Origin: Baylisascaris procyonis
Lineage: Eukaryota > Nematoda > Chromadorea > Rhabditida > Ascarididae
Direction of reading: 5' to 3'
Length of the DNA: 64,000 nt
NCBI GenBank assembly: GCA_037389465.1
Contig: JAZARR010000197.1
Span: forward strand, 7,589,501-7,653,500
Each line of letters starts with the position of its first letter. The first letter of the stretch is position 1. Below the pieces are notes generated by a model that was not told the origin of the DNA, searched no databases, and worked only from the letters and a program-made list of their open reading frames with translations. The translations under genes were made by a program, and so were the position numbers. Positions 10,302 to 20,208 of the stretch are shown here, in pieces.

Positions 10302-12412
10302 AGATGTACATACTTCAATGCTCGCTCTATCATGAATAAGTTAAGCTCTTTAAATGTTTTACGTGAATTCGATTCTCCTGATATTGTTGTCCTAAGTGAA
10401 ACCTGGCTAAACGAAGACGACTCTGACTCTCTGTTAAGTCTGCATTCTTCGTACAATGTGCACAGATGTGACCGAATCTCGGGAGCTAACGGTGGTGGTG
10501 TTGCAATTTTGGCCAAAAAGCAAATTTCTTACGTAGGCATAAAGTCAAAGGCATTTAAATTCCTTTGTGAGGCCTTGTTCGTTGATTTCATTGATAGAAG
10601 TGGCTTCTGCTTTCGCCTAATTGCAGTTTACCGACGGCCCGGTATAAACACGGAAGAATCCACCGAATTGCTGGAGAAAGTTTCTGAGTTGTGCGCAGTC
10701 GAATATCCATCGGTTGTTGTTGGCGACTTCAATTATCCGCTGACCTCCAAGGAGTACGACACGCACTCGACGCCTTAAAATATTTGCGCCTTAAAATCTG
10801 AAAGTAATTTCATCATTACACGTGACCAACAAAAATCTGAGATGTTTGCAAACTACTTCTCCGAAGTATTCATCAATGACGATAACGAGATACCTGCTTT
10901 CCCGGTAAGATGCGATAAAAAACTTAATTGGGTTTCTCTTGACTCTGATGTGGTCAGTGCAGCTATTACAAAGCTCAGTGATAAGATTTCTTTGACCCCA
11001 GACTCGGTACCTTCGTACTTTATAAAGCGAACCCTTCATGGTTTATGTTACTCACTTTCTTATATATTTAAACACAGTTTGGTTACTGGTTCCATATCAT
11101 CAAAATGGAAGACTGCTATTGTGACGCCTGTATAAAAAAAGGGTCCAGCGAACAGGGTACATAATTATCGCCCCATTAGACTAACTTCATCAATATGTAA
11201 AGTCCTGGAAATTATCATAAAAGAAAATATAATGTCCCATTTCGATTCAAACGCTTTGATTAGCCCTGCTCAGTATGGTTTCCTGCCACGAAAGTCCACG
11301 CTCTCACAGCTGATATCTTGCTTCCATGACTGGCGCTCTGCGGTGAATAAAAACCAGCAGGTCGAGGTGGTTTATATTGACTATGCTGAAGCATTTGATA
11401 CTGTCTGCCATCAAAAACTGTTGATCAAACTTAAAGGTTATGGGATATCTGGTGAACTTTTGAAATGGCTAAAATCATTTCTCTCACAGCGAGAATTTAG
11501 CGCAAAAATTGGCCCATGCTATTCACAGCCCCGAGTTATTACTAGCGGAGTTCCACAAGGGAGTATACTTGGCCCTCTACTCTTTCTCATTTATGTAAAC
11601 GATTTATCTGATGGTTTGTCGAGTACGTGCCGATTGTTTGCGGACGACCTTAAGATTTATCGCTCACTCAACAATCTTGCTGCAGATTCTCACGAACTCC
11701 AGAATGATCTTATATATCTAGAGCGCTGGTCGCAAACATGGCAGTTGCGTATATCAGAAGAAAAAAGTAGCCTCTTCCATATAAACTCTCAACATGAGTG
11801 TCCCCTGCGTCTAAACGGGAACAAGCTTTGCGACCAAAACGTAATCAGGGGCCTTGGGATATTTATAGTTCGAACTTAAAATGGACTTTTCACTGTACCG
11901 TAACAGCCAGAAAAGCCTCACGAGTAGCCAACTGTATACTACGCTCACTGGAACATCCGTGCATCGAACATTACAGACTTCCTTTTATTGTCTATTGTCG
12001 CTCTCTTCTTGAATATGGTACCCAGATACGGTCACCATATGCTCACAAGGATGCTGATATGATTGAAAATGTGCAAAGGCGATACACAAAATCCGCCTTT
12101 CGTAAGGCCTTTCCAAATTCTCTCATTCCCTCGTACCCTGAACGACTGCGGATTTTTGGCCTAACAAGTTTGAAATACCGCAGAATTGAATTTGACCTTC
12201 ACTTATGCTTTAAGATAGTGAAAGGGTGCTGCGATATTCCGTTCGAGAACGTGTTTGCATACACCCGCTTCAACACACGTTCCAGATTTCATCGTTTTCA
12301 ATTACAACGAAAGTTTTCGGCCACAACGGGTCTACTAAATTCGTTTTCCTCTCGAGTCATCCGACTATGGAATCAACTACCACCTGACATTGTTGAACCT
12401 CGATGGTATTAA
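10302..12412 (+). pseudogene. CR1 ORF2: endonuclease-RT, internally deleted
   Basis: The endonuclease part has FNARSIMNK, LSETWLN, GGGVAIL, AVYRRPG and GDFNYP, then stops at 10778 before the expected C-terminal SDH region. The RT resumes after a deletion junction at 10771-10798 and reads SEMFANYFSEVF onward in one frame, broken by TAA at 11133-11135. It then shows NYRPIRLTS, YGFLPRKST, IDYAEAFD, SGVPQGSILGPLLF and FADDLKIY (the CR1-type FADD box). A frame change near 11860 shifts the C-terminal region (YSSNLKW to RLWNQLP) to another frame ending at 12412. It cannot make a functional protein. Confidence 0.88.
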
Positions 12413-12665
12413 ATCAAAATTATCCCAATTCGACTTATCGTCCTTGAGGGGCGCAGATGGCCAGCCCTTATCTGACTAATGAATGCTTCGTCTTACCTTG
12501 GCCATGTTGCCAGTGTTACTTCAGTGACGCTGCTTGAATACATTCACTTCTGATCTTCCTCTTCTCTCAGCTTTCTTTTCTGATCGGTGTTTTCATTTGC
12601 CCAGAACCCTTTGTCATTATCGTCAATGCAACTCTTTACATACTATGTGTGTCTCTTTATTTCTC

Positions 12666-12702
12666 AATAAAGCCGTTCGTTCGTTCGTTCGTTCGTTCGT
12701 TC
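12666..12702 (+). repeat. CR1 3' end: AATAAA plus (GTTC)n tail
   Basis: AATAAA at 12666-12671 is followed directly by about seven GTTC repeats. CR1-clade elements end in short tandem repeats rather than poly(A), so this sets the 3' boundary and orientation. Confidence 0.85.
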
Positions 12703-13189
12703 CTTTCGTTTTCTAGTACAGTTTCGCATTTATTCGGTTTAGACGTGGTGAATCAACGAGAAATAATCGTGGGGACGACATAATTTGAAGAATGCAATAA
12801 AAGCTTTCGTAATCAGTGCGCAATGCCGTGTACCATAAAACATTCTCAGCGCCAATCCACAACAGCGTTTAAAACCACGTGGAGTGAATACTAACTTCGT
12901 CTATTCCTTCGCTTCACGCCTCCTTGGAACCGTACGATCTGTTAGGGTAAAATGCTTTATTAGCAGTCGCTGGTGGATGGCAATATCTTACCGATTGGAT
13001 GGTTCATTTGTGTTGTTCCGAGAAGTTCAGCAGAAAAGCACAGAAGAAACTAAAGGAAAGCTTTGATCAACCGCATACCGTATCGCCTCAAGTATACTGC
13101 AACAAAGACTTCAGGAGAGCGCCGTATTCATGGTTGTGGGCAACGTTGAGATCGCGTCGTTGTTTTCACGAATCGCGCCTTCTCCTTCC

Positions 13190-13573
13190 ATATACGCACG
13201 TATTATAAACCTATATCTGTATACATGTACGCATATATGTTGTATACATATAAACTGCACACATGTCATTATATATGCAATACCATTTATGCATATGCAC
13301 AACGCTGACACTTCACATACTACAACAAATTACACACTTCATATAATAAGACAAATTACTCCTGTACGTAATATTGTTTATAATGAGGGAGGAGTTATCG
13401 TCCCTCCAAAAATTCAGGACGTCTTCCGGTTGCTCTGTGTTGGAATCTCATTGAATATGGTGATCTCATGTCGAAATACTATGTATGTCTCTTGATGAAG
13501 CGGCATTCTCCATTTTAATATGCTGTTAAATGCTTCACTGCAGAATTACATTTAGACGACCACGTACGTCTCA
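13190..13573 (+). repeat. Intra-unit diverged repeat, copy A
   Basis: This block matches 17720-18243 in the same order and orientation. Shared landmarks are an ATATAC-rich start, CATTTATGC, a GGAGGA...GACGTC/TCCTCCGGTTGC block, CTCCATTTTAATATGC, AAATGC and CACGTACxTCTCAT. Copy A lacks about 100 bases present in copy B near 18070-18150. The two copies flank the segment carrying the SXC gene. Confidence 0.7.
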
Positions 13574-13756
13574 TCCTGACGCACATCATCGACGGGAAGT
13601 TGTTCTGAAACGAACCCAATATCGTCTGGACTTTAAGGGGGCTAGGGAGTTGGGGGGACAAGGTATGCGTTTTCAGAATGCACATAACAAGCCAATACGT
13701 TGCATTAATGTTGAACAGTGGAGAATTGTACTAGAAGAAGCACCTTCAGAACGTAC

Positions 13757-13949
13757 CTTTCCGTTCAGTCCTGCCTGAACGAGGCAAACAAATTGCATAT
13801 TCGACACGACGACTGTGTATGCCTGTTCTTGCGTGCGTGTTTCCGTCCACCATCCTGCGCACCTATCTGAATATTGAATTGGGATTCGGTTGGTCGAGTT
13901 GCTGCCAATCACTTTGCCAACCGAAGGCGCACGTTTAGTTACAGTTGAC
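13757..13949 (-). CDS. Candidate internal exon, unknown protein
   Basis: A minus-strand frame of about 64 residues is bounded by an acceptor (CCGTTAG) above 13949 and a strong donor (AAAG|GTACGT) below 13757. It contains CAGWWTETRTQEQAY and two further cysteine-containing patches. No family is recognised, and the overlapping plus-strand frame has no splice support. Confidence 0.3.
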
Positions 13950-14497
13950 CTAACGGTAGTTGGTTTAATTTTCTCATCGGCAAGCAGTACTACGAGCTGG
14001 GTGACGTAGTCAATGTGTGGTCACTTATCTGCCAGCATTCTTGTTTCTTTAAGAAAATCTTACCAACTTGTTTCTTAATATTGAGTACATCCCAGTCGGT
14101 AATCCCAAAAGGTGAGAATAAACTTTTGTATCTCCGTCATCCTGCATTCGATGTTTCTGAGCAGTAGAATCCATTGCTCACCTCGCAGAGAAATCACCTG
14201 TGTCTCGTTGTCTCGTCCAGACGCTCCTAGTGCCCTCGATAATCTACTACTGCCCCCGTTCACTAATCCCATCCTGAATGAAATTTGCTTTTGAGCAATA
14301 TGAGACCATCATAAGGATAAAGTTAGCACGCACATTCTATCGCTCGTCTAAGTTGCAGTAACTCACAAAGAATGTGATGAATAGTAACGAAATTGCTGTA
14401 TAGTAGGGGTCATTTTGTGTTGTGCGTTATATCCGTCAAGTTTCTTTTATTTCCCGCGTGGGGAACTGCTAGACAAGTGAGCTAGTGAAAGGTCTAG

Positions 14498-14982
14498 GTG
14501 AGCTTATTCCTACGCGAATACATGCATACGAAGAAGACGATCCAAAAAACAGTTGCCCACCACACTGAGTACCTGATCAGCAAAGTGCAGTCAACTGCTT
14601 CCGTGCAGAGCAAGGGAAAGGACGATCGCATATCACATCAAAGTCTCTACGAATGCCTTAGCGATCTCAAGGCACAACAAACTGTCCATGAATGACTTAA
14701 GGCTAAACTTGGAGCGTATAAGGAGAGCGTACTTGCTTAGAAGGAGCCATTGTTCCTTTCGGTGTTCCATATGGGGTGAAGCCGCAGCGGATGCGCAAAC
14801 GCTGGGGCGCAATTTCAGGTGTAGGCGAACGCTGCCCTCCCGTTGGGCTCTTCGCAGCATGGAAGTTTTTATCGAAGAATATCGAAGACTTTATTACAAA
14901 AAGTAAACCCGACACACTTCCAAAGGTTAGCCTAAACTCGATCCGAACCTCAACCATGACTGCGGCTGCTATCGGAATCTAG
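14498..14982 (+). pseudogene. Decayed coding segment, family not recognised
   Basis: One frame reads helical, Gln/Lys-rich sequence (TEYLISKVQSTASVQ, LYECLSDLKAQ) to TGA at 14693-14695. It continues plausibly past that stop to TAG at 14738-14740, and then coding-like sequence moves to another frame (AAWKFLSKNIEDFI, ending at 14982). Two nonsense codons and a frame change in otherwise protein-like sequence suggest a pseudogene or retrocopy. All four units share the lesions. Confidence 0.4.
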
Positions 14983-15074
14983 CCCGACGTATTATCATCT
15001 CGTCATACGTTTCATCTGGTTGCTGCTGCAATCATTTAATCCGACCACTTCGCGAAGCGCTTAAACGTATTCAG

Positions 15075-15337
15075 GTGAAAAAGAGCTATTGGTGAAATTT
15101 ATCACCACACAGTCTCAGAATAGCATACTTTTCAATGGGATTGACCGCTGTTCTGATTCTGAATTAAGAAATCTATTTTTAGGCAAGCATATCACCATTA
15201 AAACAACAAAATTAGCACTGAAATTTAACGACTTGCTATTTTCTAATCATTGGGAACAAATGCAACGAATCATATTGAAATTGACCGAGTCCAAAAGGCT
15301 CGTCGTATACTATGCGCTCTATCAGGCAATTCAATAG
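15075..15337 (+). CDS. Candidate terminal exon, unknown protein
   Basis: Directly after an acceptor-like TATTCAG, the sequence starts GTGAA and is open for 87 codons to TAG. It reads like protein: Leu/Lys-rich with RNLFLGKHITIKTT and WEQMQRIILKLTESK. Entry is in phase 1, as in the mucin-like exons, but on the opposite strand. No donor-bearing upstream exon with matching phase was found, so it may be orphaned by duplication. Confidence 0.35.
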
Positions 15338-15864
15338 CTGTAACCCTCTAAGCTCAGATGATGAAATTTGATGAGAATTAAACTGGCGACAGATAGTTGG
15401 CGACTAGTTAAATCTGTTTACTGACCAGCACAGGGATATGAAAAATGCGCGTCAAAAAGCGGTCATGCACAATATCAAGCATTCATCTACAAATTTTTTA
15501 AAAAAATCTTCAGTTTTTTCGAGGTTTTTGTGAATGGTTTATCAACGGATGGCCAAAAATGGCGCAACCCTTATCGTCACACACTCTTTACAAAAAGTAC
15601 AAATCGTTGATGTTGATCTTAACTCGTACCAAACAAGGTCTTTCAGAGCACTTTTGAGACACTAAATCCAGCAAAAGCCTTCCGTCTGCTAACGTTGGCA
15701 GATGACGCGTCAGTTCTCGACGGTGTGTATTTCATATTCAACAATGCTACACGAATTAAAATTCATATGAAGGGTTTGTGCCCTTCTATAGTTCATTGAT
15801 GTACTTTTAATCAGATTATTCGTTTTCACGGGATAGATTTGAGAGAAAAAATCGTGTTAAGGAT

Positions 15865-15940
15865 AGATAAAAGGCTGCAGCGACTGGCTACGATCAGTTC
15901 GCATCTCATATCCAGCAACGGTGAGTGATTGCTTATCATT
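15865..15940 (+). promoter_or_regulatory. Putative SXC gene core promoter with GATA sites
   Basis: AGATAA merges into a TATA-like GATAAAAG at 15866-15873. An initiator-like TCAGTTC lies about 28 bp downstream at 15894-15900. A reverse-strand TGATAAG (read here as CTTATCA) sits at about 15932-15938 just inside the intron. GATA sites of this form typify intestinal genes in nematodes; intestinal expression is inference. Confidence 0.45.
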
Positions 15941-16651
15941 TTGCTATTTGAGGGTGCAGTGTCTTATGGTTTCGTCTCACGAAATTTCCTTAGCACCTCT
16001 CTCTTAATCGCCCCATTGCCACCAAAATCAGCATTTCATTTGTTCATGTAGGAATGCTTTATTTCTGAAGCACAGTTAAGTGCACCTTAGGGTAAGGTTC
16101 AAACAAAAACATAGACGAAAGGAGAATCGTTGTACACGCTGTTCCCTTGAACTGCATGAAAAACACGCATCACGTTCAATATCAGAATATGAAAATGTTT
16201 CAAAGCATAGGGCATGGGAACGTGAAATTATGTTCATAATAGATTCGCTAACTTACTTCATTTACATTGCTCATTCCAATCAACAAACCATTAATCACAA
16301 ATGAATGTCCCTTTATATCGCTTCCATGCCCACTTGAGAAAAAGTACAAGGTCGCGTGGAGGTTGGGCTTCATGCACGTCTCCTGCCCATCGGATTCTGA
16401 CGATTCGATTCACCATTGTTCCATTCAAGAGGAGGGTTGGGAATTCCTCCACCGCCATTTTTTTCCATTGAGAATGGCGAGCTGAGTGCTTTTGCAAATC
16501 TTTCGCATATTCATTTTTCAGCACTTCGTTCAAGGAAAAAAGTATTTCTGGGAGATTTTACGTACGGCTGAATAACTTAGATAATTCGTTTTTGTCAGGT
16601 AGGAGGGAGGGAAACGCACATATCGTGTCAGCTCAAACAGCTATTTTTTAG
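15896..16651 (+). other. Non-coding leader exon and leader intron of the SXC gene
   Basis: A short exon (about 15896-15920) ends at a consensus donor ACG|GTGAGTG. A matching acceptor CTATTTTTTAG ends at 16651, one base before the ATG, giving an intron of 731 bases. Alternatively that acceptor could be used for trans-splicing, which would leave almost no 5' UTR. The small frames inside (16080-16304, 16291-16533) have no recognisable domain. Confidence 0.45.
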
Positions 16652-17116
16652 ATGAAAGCAGCCATAATAATTGCGGTTTTGTGCTACGTCGCTACGAAGG
16701 CATCCGCAAATCAAGGAAATCAAGGAAATCAAACAAATACAACAGCAGCAACCGTGGCTCCGAATACAACAACTATAGCACCATGCGTTGACGATGCGAA
16801 TAATTGCCTCCAGCTTGCGGCATACTGCACCTCGTCAACATACAAGCCGGTAATGTTAATGAGGTGCCCAAAAACATGCGGTGTCTGTAACTGTGCCGAC
16901 AGCGCTACCAACTGTGCTCAGCTGTCTCACCTATGCAGCGATCCTAGTTTCGCATACACCATGATCACGAGATGCATGAAGACGTGCAACCTGTGTGCAG
17001 GCGGAACGTGCGCTGACAGTGCTAATAATTGCGCCTCGTTGTCCAATCTATGCAATGATCCGACGTTCAAACCTACTATGCAAAGTAGGTGCAAAAAGAC
17101 ATGCAATTTTTGTTGA
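16652..17116 (+). CDS. Secreted triple ShK/SXC-domain protein, unit 1 copy
   Basis: The 154-residue protein starts with a signal peptide (about 1-19, ending ASA|NQ) and a Gln/Asn/Thr-rich linker with GNQ repeats and potential glycosylation sites (20-44). Three six-cysteine ShK domains follow at Cys45-79, 81-115 and 120-154. Each domain has the identical spacing C-x6-C-x6-C-x12-C-x3-C-x2-C and a KTC triplet before the last Cys pair. The chain ends on its last cysteine. There are no membrane segments or enzyme domain. ShK domains occur in nematode surface-coat, excretory-secretory and channel-modulating proteins, so the exact target is unknown. The ATG follows an acceptor AG directly. All four copies encode the same protein. 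Confidence 0.9.
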   Translation: MKAAIIIAVLCYVATKASANQGNQGNQTNTTAATVAPNTTTIAPCVDDANNCLQLAAYCTSSTYKPVMLMRCPKTCGVCNCADSATNCAQLSHLCSDPSFAYTMITRCMKTCNLCAGGTCADSANNCASLSNLCNDPTFKPTMQSRCKKTCNFC

Positions 17117-17719
17117 ACGGCCTAATATGCACATTTCCTGCGCGAAATATACTCTTGCTGTTCTCTTTGCACTCTTCTATTCTCTGTATCCCTTCAATGA
17201 CACATGCTTGACTATTGCGTTGTAATGTTGGCAAGTAAACGAACTTCTCCTTCATGTCTATGTTTTGCTTGAGACATGGAACGTTGTCTACTGGCTCTGT
17301 GGGGAAACAGGAAACCTTTCACATAGTGATAATTTACGCTTAATTGCAAAACCACTTAATTTTATCATCATTACTTTAAAAAAAACTATATGATTTATTG
17401 TTACGGTCAATAATTGTTCTGTTTGCTGGCATTTCACATCTGAAGTTTTATGTACCTTGGGCGATTTGAATTAGTAGTACACATCGTGAAGCGATCGTAG
17501 CTATTCCTTCAGTGCATCACATTTATAGTTACTGATGCTAGAATTATTTGGTGGCACAAGTTCGATCCCTTCACTCAGATTGATGGGAATATTAGTCGAT
17601 GTTTTCGAGGATTGCAATCCGTTAAACAACAGCTGAAACTGCCTGAAAAAGATATACATACGGCGTGATTCAAAGGATGTCCTGCGGTGGGTTCACAAAT
17701 GGTCGATCAATTTTGGAGG

Positions 17720-18243
17720 AAAAAACTGCATATACGCAGACATTATATACGTATACGTGTAGACATATACGTTTATATGTTGTGGGTGCATACAAATTGC
17801 AGATACGTATCACTATATATGGTACATTATTTGCATAATACATACAAATTGCAAATACGTATCACTATATATGGTACATTATTTGCATAATACCATTTAT
17901 GCGTTTGTGTACAACAATGGCACTTCATATACTACGACAGATTTTTGTTATAAATAACATTTTTGGAGTTTCATGATGGAGGAGGAATTGCGTTCTTCAC
18001 AAAAATTTACACAGGGACGTCCTCCGGTTGCAGTAAGTTGAAGCCTCCTTGAATACGGCGGTCTCGCGTTGAGGTACTGCAGTAGATGTCATTATAAAAC
18101 CTGCAATAAACTGAGATTGCGAAGAAGAGTGAGGTATCCGGTGTATGATAAAGCCTCCTAGAGAGGTGGCACCCTCCATTTTAATATGCTAATAAATGCT
18201 CCATTGCAAAATTACATGTCAGATGGTCACGTACATCTCATGG
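17720..18243 (+). repeat. Intra-unit diverged repeat, copy B
   Basis: Collinear with 13190-13573 but longer. It has an extra segment around 18070-18150 and an internal 52 bp duplication. Divergence between copies A and B is far greater than between array units, so this duplication is older. Confidence 0.7.
17789..17892 (+). repeat. 52 bp tandem duplication inside copy B
   Basis: Two nearly identical 52 bp units contain TACAAATTGC, ACGTATCACTATATATGG and ATTTGCATAATAC. Copy A has a single version of this region. Confidence 0.85.
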
Positions 18244-19385
18244 AGATTTGAATTTATGTCGAGTGTCCGATAATTTACTTTAGAGCTCGGAATGGCGGAA
18301 CGATCGTTAAATTTGTATGCTACGTGATGTGAAGGACGGATGTGATGTTTGTGACATCTCATGTCGTCCTGCATCAGGAGCACGCTCGCCCCATTTGGGG
18401 ATCCTTGACCTTCCTGAAGCTGTTCACATTGTCCCGTGTGGGTGTGTGGTTGTTTTTTGTGGAATGTTAAGTTATTTGGTAATACCAGTAAGCATTTCTT
18501 TAAAGTGGTCTAAAGAATAGCGGTGAGGCGAGTTGTTGGCATTATTGAAGACCGCTAGTGACGTTTTCTTGAAATTTGCGTATCTACCTTGGCAAGCTTA
18601 CGTGACGAATGAAGGAGTTTACTAATAGTATTTGTCAGAAAGATGAATGAGGCCGGTGACTTTAAACGATATGTAGTACGATGAGATGATTTAGCAGGAG
18701 GCATGCTGTAGCAGCTATATTGCAATAGAAATACTTTGGTAGTAAGACTATCTTGTTCAGTAAGTAAGGGGCTGCAATTGAAAGTTTCATCTGCGAGAGA
18801 AGGGAAAAATTGTTGAGTTGAGTATCTTTCCTTTTGATAATACCACTTCAGACGTCTCACTATTCCTTACCTGCTCTAAAAGTTCTCTGGTTAGGCTCAT
18901 TTATGGGACTGAGAATCCAAGAACAAAGGATAAGATCTGGAGATTGGTCTCACAATTCGGGTGTCCCCTTCAGAAGCGTTCTTACGTGAGGTGATTGATG
19001 CGTGATGCCGTTATTAGCTCCTCCAGTGATCCAATTTCATAGAAGGGAGGGAATTCAATGATACATCCGCACAACTCGATCTACATTGCTAACCTATCTC
19101 TCTTCATTCCGTTTGCGGTGTGTGGGTACCGATAAACGGCAAGATCAACCTTCCCAATGAAACTGTGCACCATTATTACTGGTTATGAGAAGTAAGCCGA
19201 TGATCCCACAACCGAGGAGGATGAGAAGGAAGGGGGGGGGAAGGGGGATTCGCCATTTTCGCTCGTTCACAACTCGCAACACTTGAGAGTGATAAGCAAA
19301 ATGTAAAATTTGTAGACCAGAGTCGACTAGAATAAAGTAAGCGGGATATTCGATTATGCGTGTTGAGAAGGTTATTTGAAAGAAC

Positions 19386-19502
19386 ATGCCAAATGAGAGC
19401 ATTTTGAGGACGATGTTGAATTTTGGTCTCCAAATATTAGAAGATATACGCGCAAATAAGAAAGAATTGGAAACCGATATTGCTCGTTATGAGAACATGT
19501 AA
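19386..19502 (+). CDS. Intact 38-codon frame (unit 2), doubtful
   Basis: Uninterrupted version of the frame that the RTE splits in unit 1, spanning the empty insertion site. No family is recognised and no start context supports translation. Confidence 0.25.
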   Translation: MPNESILRTMLNFGLQILEDIRANKKELETDIARYENM

Positions 19503-20152
19503 ACTCTCATGCTGCCGACAACAGCACTGTGCACGTGCTTGAACTTGGCTCCAAAGGGTGCGAACGTGGGCGAGGAGAAGATTAAAATGTAACAGAGAAG
19601 GAGTGGTTCAGATTGTATATGTTGCGCAACATTGTTGGCGTAAAAGAATGAGGGTACTGCGCGTCCGCTGCGCCGTCGAGTAGAAAGTAAACGCTGTGAG
19701 TAGCTAGAACAGAGTGATGTCTATTGTCAAGCTCTACAAGTGAAATGCTATCTACTACGAAAGGATGCTCATTATCAAAAAAATACTAGGAAATTTTGAC
19801 GACGAGGGAAATTTCACACGAGAGGACACCAGTCCACCTTTCACAATGTAATGCATTTCTGAGCACTTATTTTCCAAATCTTTCAGAGGTTCCCTCAAAT
19901 ATTCGCAAATCCCCTACCCCTCTCTCACTCTCGCTGGAGTTTTCTCTTTAGACAGCTTTCAGGGAAAGCGCACAACGGTATAGATTGATATGACTATAAC
20001 AGAGTTCCTCGTTAGATGTTCTTCCATCAGCTGCTTGGATGCACAAAAGAATGATGTCGACTTCGCATTCTTCTACTGCACGAATTTTATTCATCAGAAG
20101 GTTTCAGAATCTTCTATTGCAGTTGCAATCGGTAATGCGTCTGCGCGTCTGC

Positions 20153-20208
20153 GCGTGTGTGTGTGCGGTGTGTGTGTGTTGTGTGTGCGTGTGCGTGTGC
20201 GTGTGTAT
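20153..20208 (+). repeat. (GT)n-rich microsatellite, long form
   Basis: GT tract with added GTGTTGTGTG and repeated GTGTGC blocks compared with unit 1. Units 3 and 4 have the same long form. Confidence 0.85.

Larger units (their letters stand above)
9153..12702 (+). mobile_element. CR1-clade LINE, defective (unit 1)
   Basis: The element has two ORFs (RNA-binding-type ORF1; endonuclease plus RT), AATAAA at 12666 and a (GTTC)n tail. It is internally deleted and carries stops. The same body and lesions occur in all units, so it was in place and broken before the array formed. The 5' limit is approximate; a short 5' repeat starts at 9153. It lies upstream of mucin-like exon B in the opposite orientation. 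Confidence 0.85.
1..18417 (+). repeat. Tandem array unit 1 (with private RTE insertion)
   Basis: The first 60 bases recur with small changes at 18418, 33644 and 48872, always in direct orientation, which defines a head-to-tail array. This copy is about 3.2 kb longer than the others because of the RTE at 1016-4229. Positions 1-5795 outside the RTE are visibly diverged from units 2-4, whereas 5796-18417 differ only at scattered single bases. Stretches with nothing recognisable: 1-770, 4305-4940, 5200-7014, 7125-7747, 7958-8666, 12703-13189 and 17117-17719. Confidence 0.95.

Noticed and set aside
16291..16533. Minus-strand 80-residue frame inside the SXC leader intron
   Set aside because: No domain, start context or splice support; it might be part of an interspersed repeat but nothing in the window confirms that.
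17789..17892. Possible CRISPR-like repeat pair
   Set aside because: Only two adjacent 52 bp copies with no spacers, in a eukaryotic setting; a simple tandem duplication.
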